This document shows positions 10,418-20,700 of a DNA stretch of 64,000 nucleotides, one piece after another; position 1 is the stretch's first letter; each line of letters begins with the position of its first letter. Below the pieces are notes generated by a model that worked only from the letters and a program-made list of their open reading frames with translations, made no database searches and was not told the DNA's origin. Origin of the DNA: Urophycis tenuis (Eukaryota; Chordata; Actinopteri; Gadiformes; Phycidae); assembly GCA_036785325.1 (NCBI GenBank), contig JAXIVH010000008.1, positions 7,818,658 to 7,882,657 on the forward strand. The letters are read 5' to 3'. Both the position numbers and the translations under genes were made by a program.

Positions 10418-11339
10418 GACCAAGGATGACAAACACAAACAAATAATAAAACAAACAAACAAACACGGAAGAAAACAAAGCTGTAATCGACGGCAGTACT
10501 GACGCTCCACAGCAAGTGGACACTGCGCGAAGCAAACGGCCTCCTACCAGGAGCACAGAAGAGCCGAACAAAAATAAAAGGAAACAATTACCATTGACAA
10601 ATAAGCAATAAGACAAAGGCGGACAACACACGCCAGACAACACTAGAATGGCAGAACAAACATTCATTCATTCATGCGCAGATCACAACAGTATGAGGGC
10701 AAGTTGATCTAGATCGGCCGCAAACATGGGCACGTGAAGAGGATGAGCCTGGAAGGTAATGGTGGCGCATCAATTGCACAATAGACGTGCGCGAACAGCG
10801 CTAGGCAAAGCAGCAGTTGTCCCAAGGCAGACCGGTAAATCCTTCATTGCTGAATCCCTGAAACACACAATAGACTAATAAACCTACAACCCTGATACCA
10901 TAACCACACAACCCGAAGAGGAAAACAACTTACCTGAGCAATCAGTATGTTGATACACCGAAGTCGCAAGCACTGCGTGGCATGCAAAGAATAATAGTCC
11001 ACTACTCCGGAAGTCAGATGGCTAAATCCCAACACAGGAAAGATATCTATAAAAGATGAGAGTTCCGTGTAAGCCACATGCCGCTAATAACTAAAACACA
11101 TTTGCAGTAGGCCTTCACGTACCTGCACCACAGCCGGAAATCTCGTGAACACCAACGATACAAGCCTATAGCGTTGCATGCTGGCCTAGGGGTACGGAGA
11201 AACTATAATGGCTTCCTGTGCACCCGATTGGTCAGCAAAGTGTTAATGAGAGCCAATCACAATGCAGAAGGAATAAGAGAGCCAATCATGTCAAAAGGTA
11301 AGGATGACTGGATCCCCAAAACCAGTCCATCCTGCCACA
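9752..11339 (-). repeat. Gypsy 3' LTR (left copy on the plus strand)
   Basis: The LTR is 1588 bp, contains a (CA)n tract at about 10368-10413, and has 7-bp inverted ends TGTGGCA/TGCCACA. ORFs inside it on either strand are not genes. Confidence 0.93.
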
Positions 11340-11362
11340 ATCTACCCCACCTTTTAGATCGT
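11340..11362 (-). other. Gypsy polypurine tract
   Basis: On the minus strand the bases directly before the 3' LTR are purine-rich (AAAAGGTGGGGTAGAT), the expected primer for plus-strand synthesis. Confidence 0.7.
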
Positions 11363-11425
11363 CGCCCCGACGATGAGCTATCAAAAAGGATGGGCTTTTG
11401 TTTACCCAAAGCTGCACTTACAACA

Positions 11426-14125
11426 CTAGCGTAGCGACTGCGGAAGGTGGTGGATATTTGAGTGTTGTCCAGCCGTTGACCGGGAGGTTTTCCGCAGTGA
11501 TACTGCAGTGTCGACAGAAGGGCCAGTCAGTGAAACATCCACTGAGAATGGAGTGCCCGTCACCTCCCTTCGAGGGACTGGGAGAGACAACGTACTGGGA
11601 GGAGGCGTGACTGAGTCTCCTGCCGGGCGTTCTCTCGTATGAGATGCTACCCCGGATGATCTGATAGCCTGAGGCTCAGACGCAAGGGCAGGGTGGCTCT
11701 GGGGCCTGGTGGTGAGGGAAATGGCTGGCTGGGCCTGGGGCTCCGAGGCCGGCTGAGGCGTAGGTCTATCATGGATCAGCAAGTCATAATCTCCGAGCCA
11801 ATTATCTTGCGGGTGTACATCTGGGGTGAATGGTTGAGCCAAAATTTGGTCAACAGGAGGGGGAGGCGGCAGGTTGTCTTGGACCACCGGCTTCAGCAGA
11901 GAACGATGTATTTGCCGAGCTTTGGTGAGGTCGTCCACTGGTGCCACGGTGTACACCGCACCACCCTCTTTCGGAGCTCGCAGTACCTGGTGCACTGCTG
12001 AGCTCCACAAGTCACTGATTTTGTGACGCCCCCTCACACTGACATTTCGGAGATATACCAACTGATTGTCCTTAAGCGGTGCTTCACGCACTCGCTGGTC
12101 GTGGTTCGTCTTACGGCGTGTAGCTGCTGCCTGCAGCCGCTCTCTTGCCCCATGGAAGGCAAGTTGCAACCGAGCCTGGTGCTCTCGCACCCATTCGTGC
12201 ACCATACCACCAGAGGGCTCTGGGACATTACCCAATAAGAAATCCAATGGCAATCGTGGTTCTTGTCCAAACATCAAGAAATATGGCGCCTCCCCTGTGG
12301 CCTGATGGGGAGTGGCATTATAGCAGTATAGGATCTGTGGCAGGCAGACGTGCCAGTCTCGTTTCCGAGAGACTGGTAGAGTTCGTAACAAGTTGTGCAT
12401 AGTCCTATTAAAACGTTCGCACTGCCCGTTTCCAGCTGGATGATATGGAGTAGTGCGCGTTTTTTGAATTTCGTAGAGAGCACAAAGCTCCTGGATCAGC
12501 CTATTTTCAAAGCTGCGGCCCTGGTCCGAATGAATTCGGCCCGGGACCCCAAGCTTTGAGAACCACTCCCCTACCAGCACCCGTGCCACTGTCTGAGCCC
12601 GTTGATCACTGGTCGGGATGGCCAATGTGTACTTACTAAAAACGTCAGTGATTACCAGAACGTTTTCCTGCCCATTTCTGGCTGGCTCCAGGGTGGTAAA
12701 ATCGATTGCCAAGATTTCATTGGGTCGCCCCGCTAGTAGATGGCCCATGAAGCTCTGTGCAGGGGGATGGTTGTCTTTGGCTACCTGGCATCGGTCGCAC
12801 AACTGACACCAACGTGCCACATCCGAAGACATTCCTGGCCAAAAGCACCTTTGCCGCAGGAGCTCCAGGGTCCTTTCGGTTCCCTGGTGGCCATGCTGCT
12901 GATGGGCCTGGGTTAGCGCTTCTTCTCGCAGGCTCTCAGGCAACAACAACTGCCATATTACTTCCCCCCCATCTGAACGGAAGACCTTGCGATAAACCAC
13001 GTCATCCCACTCCACCAAGCGATCCCACTGTTTGAGCAGGGCTAATGCCTGTGGAGAGATCTGTTTGCGTTCTTGGGGGCGGGGGCGTTCCCTCCGCTTC
13101 CAAAAGACCAAGGCTTCTTGGATGGTGGGGTCTGCCTGCTGTCGAGTAGACATCTCGACCGGTGTATGGGCCGGGAAAACAGAAATTACAGATTGGGTAA
13201 CCATGGCTGGCCCTGGCTGTAGCATCTGTTGTAGCTGTTGGGGAAGAGCAGTACCTGGAGCAATGGCCTCTGCGGTTTGGGAGTCTGGTAGATGCAGCCT
13301 AGAGAGTGCATCCGCATTCTTGTTACTCCTCCCTGACCGATATTTGACTTCATAGTCAAATGAAGCCAATTGGCCTAACCAACGCTGCTCAGTGGCGCCA
13401 AGCTTCGCTGTGGCCAGGTGACTCAGTGGGTTGTTGTCTGTATAGACAGTGCATTTGTGACCCAGTAGGTACTCACGGAATTTTTCCGTGAGGGCCCATT
13501 TGAGGCCCAATAACTCTAATTTCATGGAACTATAGTTCTGCATGTTCCTTTCAGCAGGTCTCAATCCTCGGCTTGCATAGGCTATGGGCCTTACGCGGCC
13601 CCCTTGTTCCTGCGACAATACCGCACCCAAGCCCCCATAGCTTGCATCCACTTCTAAAATGAATGGCCGTTGGAAATCGGCGTAAGCAAGTACTGGGGCA
13701 GTAGTCAGTTTTGTCTTAAGAGCTTCAAAACTTGCCTGACACTCTCTAGACCAACTCTGTATGGTTGCTCTTTGAGGTCCTTTTCTCTGCCCTGCTTTGG
13801 CCAGCTCTGCCACCAGCCGGTGTAATGGAGCCGCTAGCTTAGCAAAGCCCTCGACAAATCGCCTGTAATAGCTAGCGAACCCCAAAAAGGATCGCAGCTC
13901 AGAAGCAGTGGTAGGAATTGGCCAAGAAGATACCACCTCAATTTTACTAGGGTCCGTGGCAACGCCCTGGTTAGAGATTATATGGCCCAAATACCGTACT
14001 TGTTGCTGGAAAAACGCACACTTGGAAAGCTTCACCTTTAGACCTTCATGTTCCAGCCGACCCAACACCGTACCAAGCCGTTCCAGATGTTGCTTAACGG
14101 AGACAGAAAAAAACCACAATGTCAT
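11426..14125 (-). pseudogene. Gypsy pol, second part: RT end, RNase H, integrase
   Basis: The ORF continues the RT thumb (HLERLGTVLGRLEHEGLKVK), then RNase H (FILEVDASYGGLGAVLSQE, YTDNNPL, RSNKNADALSR), the H2C2 zinc region (HQQHGHQGTERTLELL ... CQLCDRCQVAK), the integrase core (LAIDFTTLE ... SDQGRSFEN ... HPAGNGQCERFNRT) and a GPY/F-like end. It is 899 residues long and open throughout. It is joined to the upstream RT only across a one-base frameshift at 14107-14113, so as read it lacks its own start. Confidence 0.92.
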
Positions 14126-15647
14126 CCAGGTAGAGGAGCAACGACTGACACTGTTGATCCCCGAATATCCGCTGCATTAACCGCTGGAAGGTGCTGGGGG
14201 CATTACAGAGTCCAAACGGCATGCGATTCCATTCAAATAGCCCGAAGGGCGTGCAAAATGCGGTTTTGGGTTTGTCTTCCTCTCTAACCGGCACCTGGTT
14301 GTAGCCACTAGCCAAATCGAGGGTGGAAAACCATTGAGCCCCTGTAAGCGCATCTAGAGACTCCTCTATGCGTGGGAGAGGAAAGGCGTCTTTTCTTGTT
14401 TTGCTATTCAGTTGTCTATAGTCGACGCACATACGCAAGCTGCCATCCCTTTTCTTCACAAGAACGATGGGGGAAGCGTATGGGCTGCAACTTTCACGAA
14501 TCACTTGAGTTTCCAGCAGTTGATTGATATGTCCCTTTACCAACTCATACTCCGATGGAGGTATGCGTCGGTAGCGCTGTCGCACTGGGGCGCTATCTTC
14601 AAGGGGAATCTCATGGGCCACTAAGTTAGTACACCCCAGGTCAAATTCATTGGCTGAGAAGACATGGGTGAATCTCCTTAATAAGGATCGCACTTGTTCT
14701 TGGTCTTCTGCAGTCAACAAGGACAGGTCCAAGGCCTCCATCTGATCAGGCACGGTAGAAGATGCTGATTGAGAGGACACAGTAGCGGTATGAGAAGGAA
14801 CTTCAGTGACACCCGCTGGCAAGCTGACAATGTGGGCATGTTCTAGCCCACCTACCACAGTGCGGGGGTAGAGTAGCACGTCTGCAGTGCCCACATTAAC
14901 AATGGGAATGTGGGCAGTGCCCCGGATCACTTGAATGAGGGCAGGAGAGACTAACAAGCCTGCCGGTAAACCCGACTCCAATGGCTCCAACAATGCCGTA
15001 GACCCAGAATACTCATCCGAACATGTAGCAGCCACCAATTTCATTGTACCACCAGGGATTCTACAGGCCCTTTTACCCCGGACTTTGACCTTGCTCAAAG
15101 CCACTCTAGACAGCTGTAGGTTAGTGCTATGGCATCGTTGGAATGCCTGTTGGACAGGAACAGGTGCATTCGATACCGCTGGTAACTCGAACAGCGCTGG
15201 ACCATGTAGCCCAAAAAGCTCTTGGAAACACTTTTGAATGACATTCATCCCCAAAACGCAGGGTACGGAAGTATGGGAACTGCCTTGTGGGTCCCGGACC
15301 ACCAATACACCACACTGCGGCATTAACTTCCCACAAAGTTCGACATCCATTTCCAAGTAGCCGATGTAAGGAATGGCTAGACCATTGGCTGCTTTAAGTT
15401 GCAACCAATGGCAAGAGTGAAGACGCTCTTGTCCCCAAGGCTTAAACTGTTGTGAAAAGAAAGTCTCAGTAACAGTGGTCACCATAGACCCTGTGTCTAC
15501 TAAGCAAGGCACTTTGACCCCTCCCAACATCAGTTCAACATGCGGGCAGGAAGCTATCAGCTTTGAAAACTTAGTAAAATGTGATGAATCATCTTTAAAG
15601 CCAGGATTTGCCCCACCGGACGTGTGGCTCTGTAGTCCGGCGGGCAC
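14094..15647 (-). pseudogene. Gypsy pol, first part: protease and RT up to YLDD
   Basis: The ORF starts with GTG overlapping the last base of the gag stop (TAGTG at 15649-15645), in the -1 frame relative to gag. It holds an aspartic protease with LVDTGSMVT, then RT motifs LVKKRDGSLRMCVDYRQLN, STLDLASGYNQ, MPFGLCNAP and YLDDIVVF. The frame then ends because a run of seven A (plus strand 14107-14113) carries one base too many. The defect may be a real mutation or a homopolymer error in the assembly. Expression of pol from the gag overlap is inferred from position. Confidence 0.92.
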
Positions 15648-16702
15648 TAGTTTTCCGAGACCGAAGGTGAGCGAGCCCGACTACCAGAGGGAGGGTTTGA
15701 CCCAGAAGACTGAGGTCGAGCAGGAACACGAACCCCATCGCATTCCCTGGCGTAATGGCCAGGCTGTTGGCAACGCCTGCAAATGAATGGCTCATTACGG
15801 GGAGAATGAGTGCGTATGTTTGGGCGTTGCAAGCGAGCAAGACTTTGAGTGAGCTGCTGTAGTTGCTCTTGTTGGTATTGCAACTGTCGTTGTTGTAGTT
15901 TTAACATCTCCTTTATTTCGCTCACTTCGGATGGCGGGGGTGTCAGAGGCAGGTTATGCGAGCTACTTTGTACCTTATACTGGATAGCAGTGGCTGAAGG
16001 GACAGAATGGCTGCGACCCCTCATGCCACCAGGCAACCCCTCTCGTTCCCATCGCATTGCTTCCTTTCTGACCTCTAAAAGAGTGGCGGTGGGCTGACGC
16101 CGCACCAGCTGCTTAAGCTCACGGCGCAAAGCCCCATCAAGAACATGTTCAGCGAACTGATCTCGAAGTAGGGCTTCTGCATTTGGCATACCGTCAGGTG
16201 CCTGACCCTTTACTTTGGCCATAAGACTCATTAGGGCCAAGGAAAACTCTTGAAGGGTTTCACCTTCCTGCTGTCGCCGAGAAAAGAATCCCTCCTGCAA
16301 TGCCACATACGAATCAGTACAACCATAAAGTTCTTTTAATATGGCGATTACGCGAGCTGGATCCCTCCGATCAGCACTAGGGCGGTACTTTATCTCGTCG
16401 CGGGCCTCCCCTTCCAAGTGGTCATAAAGGAAATCTGCTTGATCAGTAGCTGCCAAATGCCGTACTCTCATACTTGCTTGTGCCTCCTCTAGCCACTCAC
16501 TCAGCCGTTGGCCAGACCTCCCACTAAATATAGGGCATTTACGTTCACGTGGAATAAAAACTAGCCTCTCTGTAATGGGGACAGCAGCCGATTGCAAATC
16601 GGGTGCTGCGGGATTAGCATTGGCAGCCTGTTCCTGAAGCCGCCTCTTATCTGCTTGAAGCTGGGCCACCAACGCCCTCAAATCCTCTAGCTCCTGGGCC
16701 AT
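15647..16702 (-). CDS. Gypsy gag
   Basis: The protein has 351 residues, with an N-terminal coiled-coil-like start (MAQELEDLRALVAQLQ), a retrotransposon gag core (GRSGQRLSEWLEEAQ, YDHLEGEARDEI, EGFFSRRQQEGETLQEFS) and one CCHC zinc knuckle (CRRCQQPGHYAREC) near the C-terminus. It is intact and would form the particle shell and bind the element RNA. Confidence 0.93.
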   Translation of the reverse strand: MAQELEDLRALVAQLQADKRRLQEQAANANPAAPDLQSAAVPITERLVFIPRERKCPIFSGRSGQRLSEWLEEAQASMRVRHLAATDQADFLYDHLEGEARDEIKYRPSADRRDPARVIAILKELYGCTDSYVALQEGFFSRRQQEGETLQEFSLALMSLMAKVKGQAPDGMPNAEALLRDQFAEHVLDGALRRELKQLVRRQPTATLLEVRKEAMRWEREGLPGGMRGRSHSVPSATAIQYKVQSSSHNLPLTPPPSEVSEIKEMLKLQQRQLQYQQEQLQQLTQSLARLQRPNIRTHSPRNEPFICRRCQQPGHYARECDGVRVPARPQSSGSNPPSGSRARSPSVSEN

Positions 16703-16937
16703 GGTTAGCTCTGGTCAACTCTAAGATCCTAAACAGCCTTACCTTAAGCCCCTGGTCCACGTTAGAATAACTGCTGCTTTGCCTTTAAAAGAAAGAGATA
16801 CGTTACGCCTTAAATATTATGTATTAAACCTTCCACTATGCCGCTGCCCTCACACCATACAGAAAGAAAGAACCAGGAAGAGACAATGATGCACGCAAAC
16901 CACCACATAGAACCCACGTCTCTGTTATGTTCAGTGA

Positions 16938-16957
16938 TCCTGCCGACAACGCCAAAT
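16938..16957 (-). other. Gypsy primer-binding site
   Basis: Immediately inside the 5' LTR the minus strand reads ATTTGGCGTTGTCGGCAGGA. The TGGCG start just after the LTR is usual for tRNA-primed elements. I cannot assign the tRNA. Confidence 0.55.
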
Positions 16958-17570
16958 TGTGGCAGCAGCAGTACAGGGTTCGACAACGCCACCCCAGTTG
17001 AGCCCGGGGAACTTAAAGTTACCACTAACACCCTCAAGATTAGGCATTCAGGTTCGTGTACTGAGTGGACAGAGACATGGTTCCATGCAGAGAAACACTT
17101 TTATTGATTCCACTGCTAGTCAAGTATTACACACTACAAGCTGACGTCAGCAATTCATTACACTGCACACAAGTCACTACAAACAGTATTTAACAACACC
17201 GCAAAATCACAGCAATCCGATAAATGCAATAATTCATGGTCGTCAGGGAACACACTAAAACCACACTTAAGAGCACAGAACTAACACACACAATTCACTC
17301 ACAGGAGAGGGTAGGCAGGAGCAGGGCCGAGGCGTACCGGTGGACGTCCGGCTACTTAGGCATGAGTATCAAGGGAACCACTACAACCACACGTGCACGG
17401 CCACGCAGTCACACACTCACGGCACGGCAATGGTCACACTGTGGAAAACAAACACTCACAGTCCACACTGAAGGGTACCCACCACCTGGAGGACGCCGTC
17501 CACACCGCCGCACTCAGCACCTGGTAACAGGTTAGAGATAGAGAGGAGAATTTATAAGGATCACGATCAT

Positions 17571-17623
<53 letters not shown>

Positions 17624-18545
17624 GACCAAGGATGACAAACACAAACAAATAATAAAACAAACAAACAAACACGGAAGAAAACAAAGCTGTAATCGACGGC
17701 AGTACTGACGCTCCACAGCAAGTGGACACTGCGCGAAGCAAACGGCCTCCTACCAGGAGCACAGAAGAGCCGAACAAAAATAAAAGGAAACAATTACCAT
17801 TGACAAATAAGCAATAAGACAAAGGCGGACAACACACGCCAGACAACACTAGAATGGCAGAACAAACATTCATTCATTCATGCGCAGATCACAACAGTAT
17901 GAGGGCAAGTTGATCTAGATCGGCCGCAAACATGGGCACGTGAAGAGGATGAGCCTGGAAGGTAATGGTGGCGCATCAATTGCACAATAGACGTGCGCGA
18001 ACAGCGCTAGGCAAAGCAGCAGTTGTCCCAAGGCAGACCGGTAAATCCTTCATTGCTGAATCCCTGAAACACACAATAGACTAATAAACCTACAACCCTG
18101 ATACCATAACCACACAACCCGAAGAGGAAAACAACTTACCTGAGCAATCAGTATGTTGATACACCGAAGTCGCAAGCACTGCGTGGCATGCAAAGAATAA
18201 TAGTCCACTACTCCGGAAGTCAGATGGCTAAATCCCAACACAGGAAAGATATCTATAAAAGATGAGAGTTCCGTGTAAGCCACATGCCGCTAATAACTAA
18301 AACACATTTGCAGTAGGCCTTCACGTACCTGCACCACAGCCGGAAATCTCGTGAACACCAACGATACAAGCCTATAGCGTTGCATGCTGGCCTAGGGGTA
18401 CGGAGAAACTATAATGGCTTCCTGTGCACCCGATTGGTCAGCAAAGTGTTAATGAGAGCCAATCACAATGCAGAAGGAATAAGAGAGCCAATCATGTCAA
18501 AAGGTAAGGATGACTGGATCCCCAAAACCAGTCCATCCTGCCACA
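16958..18545 (-). repeat. Gypsy 5' LTR (right copy on the plus strand)
   Basis: This is the same 1588-bp repeat as 9752-11339. It should contain the element's promoter. It has a (CA)n tract at about 17574-17618. Confidence 0.93.
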
Positions 18546-19429
18546 CATACAATTATTTATGGACCGCAGCCATACAATTTTGAGCCTGTCAGGCGTGAAA
18601 GAGGGGAGGAGATTGCCAGGAATCATGGCCATGGTGTCATTAGTTCTTATCAGAGCCATAGAGATGCACACTGCACCGGTAATCGCTAGCCATCGCGCAT
18701 CAAACGTCATACAACTATGCCCTTCCTCCACATACGTATTATATATATCCATTCCTCACTATTTAATTAGTGCTCATTGTCAGAAAGAAAAGAGAGATGT
18801 CTCGATGTCCCCATCGCTTTGTTCGATAGGTGTTTGTGTGGGCAGTGCCACCCGATGGAATCAGCGGAGAGTATGTGCTGCCGTGAGGTGAACGCGTTTT
18901 GGAGTATTGTCGAACAACTTGACCCGCGACCGGCAGATCTGACGTGCCTCACGCAGCATCCTGGTTTTGAGGCATGCTGCCTGAACCCGTTTGTTTTGCG
19001 TGTAGCATACTCTCATTTCAGGCAGGATCACGGTCCTCTCCAAGCCAGCACACAAGAGTATGTTTATAATTGAGTTATTTCCTTAATTCCTTTTTAATAT
19101 AAAAACACCTTTTATCCAAAAGTACAAAAGGAACTTGTGGACCCTCTGCCCTGTTTTAAGCTCTCGCACATACACACTGGTTGACCATTTTTGTTTGTCT
19201 GCCAATTCTCCTAATGCCGGTAACTCTAGTCTTGGAGTGAGTAGCTCTTATGACGTCACGCCCCGCCCAGTGGAAGTGAGCCGGAGCGCCTAAAATCACT
19301 GTTAAAAGTCATTTTATTCAGCTTTTCGGTATCAAAAACCATACAAAACGATGGTGGGCAGTTCTAATATGTATATTTAATAAGAATATTGCATTAACTT
19401 CGTAAAAAATGTAACCTGCAATTTACACT

Positions 19430-20660
19430 TTAAGTGAAGTTGAGTTTATTGCCACTACAACTGACTGCTGGACAGCGTAAAGGCATGGATTCATAGGTGT
19501 CACAGCACATTGGATAGAACCCCAGAGTATGAAAAGATGTTGCCCTTCCCTAGCCTGCAAGCAGATTAAAGGGTCACCTACTTTTTCTGCCCTTGCCAGT
19601 GCTCTGAATGATATACACACTGAATTTAACACCCGTGAGAAGATTACTCGCACCACAACTGACAACGGCTCAAATTTCTTAAAAGCTTTTAGAGTGTATG
19701 GTCAGACCGATGAAAATAACAACAATCCAGCACCTACAGGAGAGAGTGGTGAAGTCGATAATGGTGGTGATGATGGGAATGATGAAGAACAGGATTGCGC
19801 TGAGAGTGTGGAGTTTGTTGAAGCCGGAGCCATATTGGATGAGGACGACTGCCTGGCTTCCAAAACACCATCGTTGCGCCTGCCACCTTCTGAACTTGGT
19901 GTCAACTGTTGATATTGAGGAGGCAAATATCAACACAGTCTACAAGCGGGTGTCACTCTCAGCCTTTTCAAAGTGCTGGGGTCTTTGGAAGAAAAAGCGC
20001 GAGATCCACCAGAGCAGCTGAGATCATTGAAGAGATTTGCAAACTCCAGCTCTTGAGACTGAATGGGACTAGGTGGAACTCACTCTTCTTTGCAGTGGAA
20101 AGGATTGTGGGAATCGCAAGGGAACAAGGTGAAAGGGCCATTACAGCTGTCTGCAGTGCACTAAAGATACCCATGTATACCTGCCACTTTTAATATGACA
20201 TGACATAACCTATATTTTTTCACTTTGCATTGAAAAGCTATAAAAGACACATGAATGCATTGTCCCTATATACAGTATATTTACTAACTCTCTCTACAGG
20301 TGATTTACAGAATTGGTTTGTTATTGAAATGAACTTGTTTTAACAGGTTAACACCTGTTGAGCTTGCATTTCTGACAAAAATATGCAAAGACTATGTGGC
20401 GAAGGCCCTGGATGTTCTGCAGGGAGAGACGAATGTGCAAATGGGTTGCTTGGTCTCAACAATAACACTACTCAAGATTAAGCTCCAGCACCTCCGCTTT
20501 TCCTCCAAGATCTGTAGGCCTTTAATTGATGCTCTTCTAGCAGGCCTTGAAAAACGATTCCGACAGATCCTTACAGAACCAGAGCCGATTACCGCAGCGA
20601 TTCTAGTCCCTAAATTCAAGACATGCTGGACAAGTGATGAATGCACTCTAAAACATGTTA
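19430..20660 (+). pseudogene. hAT transposase catalytic region, frameshifted
   Basis: The order is VEFIATTTDCWT (a catalytic-Asp block) with an in-frame TAA just after, then GFIGVTAHWIEPQSM, SALASALNDIHTEF, TTTDNGSNFLKAFRVYGQTD and an acidic insertion (about 19710-19860). A frameshift leads to HHRCACHLLNLVSTVDI (about 19870-19930), another to LRLNGTRWNSLFFAVERIVG (20050-20115), and after a small intron LTPVELAFLTKICKDYVAKA to about 20660. These are RNase H-like hAT transposase blocks of the ZBED-related type. At least one stop and two frameshifts make it non-functional. Confidence 0.82.
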
Positions 20661-20700
20661 AGTTTTGCATTGTTTGCTTTATCTTCGTAGCTAATAGAGG

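Larger units (their letters stand above)
9752..18545 (-). mobile_element. Ty3/Gypsy LTR retrotransposon, young copy
   Basis: Two LTRs of 1588 bp (9752-11339 and 16958-18545) sit at a constant offset of 7206 with no indel between them; the one difference I noticed is T/C near 10303/17509. LTRs begin TGTGGCA and end TGCCACA, flanked by CATA at 9748-9751 and 18546-18549 (4-bp target duplication). The order on the minus strand is LTR, primer-binding site (16957 downward), gag, protease-RT-RNase H-integrase, polypurine tract, LTR. Integrase after RNase H marks Ty3/Gypsy. There is no envelope gene. One frameshift in RT is seen. Confidence 0.95.
9712..19073 (+). pseudogene. P2X7 C-terminal-like zinc-domain ORF, split by the Gypsy element
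   Basis: Segments are 9712-9751 (ATG, MENDWETEEVETH), 18550-18678 (IIYGPQPYNFEPVRRERGEE...) and 18784-19073. The first and second are in one frame once the 4-bp target duplication is discounted. The second and third are separated by a likely 105-bp intron (ACCG|GT at 18678, TCAG at 18783) with matching phase. The last part has CLCGQCHPM, MCCREV and CLTQHPGFEACCLN, the Cys/His pattern of the cytosolic 'ballast' domain of P2X7 receptors. The total would be about 152 residues, with no channel part. Such stand-alone domains are found in many fish proteins; their function is unknown to me. The copy is inactivated by the Gypsy insertion. Confidence 0.7.
9505..19429 (+). mobile_element. TTAA-target DNA element with P2X7-like ORF (interrupted by Gypsy)
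   Basis: The element has a perfect 17-bp terminal inverted repeat: agtgtaaattgcaggtt at 9505-9521 and its reverse complement at 19413-19429. It is flanked by TTAA at 9501-9504 and 19430-19433. Removing one TTAA restores the hAT reading frame, which confirms the ends. Without the 8.8-kb Gypsy insert it is about 1.13 kb. TTAA duplication is typical of piggyBac and Kolobok superfamilies; there is no transposase, so it is non-autonomous. Its only recognised gene is the P2X7-like ORF. Confidence 0.85.
8198..20700 (+). mobile_element. decayed autonomous hAT transposon, split by nested insertions
   Basis: Transposase pieces follow in order on the plus strand: a degraded BED-finger exon (8198-8441), an intron with a fold-back element (about 8442-9280), a middle part (about 9281-9500), the nested TTAA element and Gypsy (9505-19429), then the catalytic part (19430-20190), a short intron (about 20191-20346) and a late part (20347-20660). 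The frame reads straight across the TTAA insertion: ...NLETAL before, SEVEFIATTTDCWT after. Stops and frameshifts in both halves show it is dead. The C-terminal dimerisation domain is not seen. Confidence 0.82.

Noticed and set aside
10228..10667. Cys/Val-rich ORFs in the LTRs (and the copies at 17434-17873)
   Set aside because: Translation of the (CA)n tract and flanks in the LTR; identical in both LTRs because the LTRs are identical.
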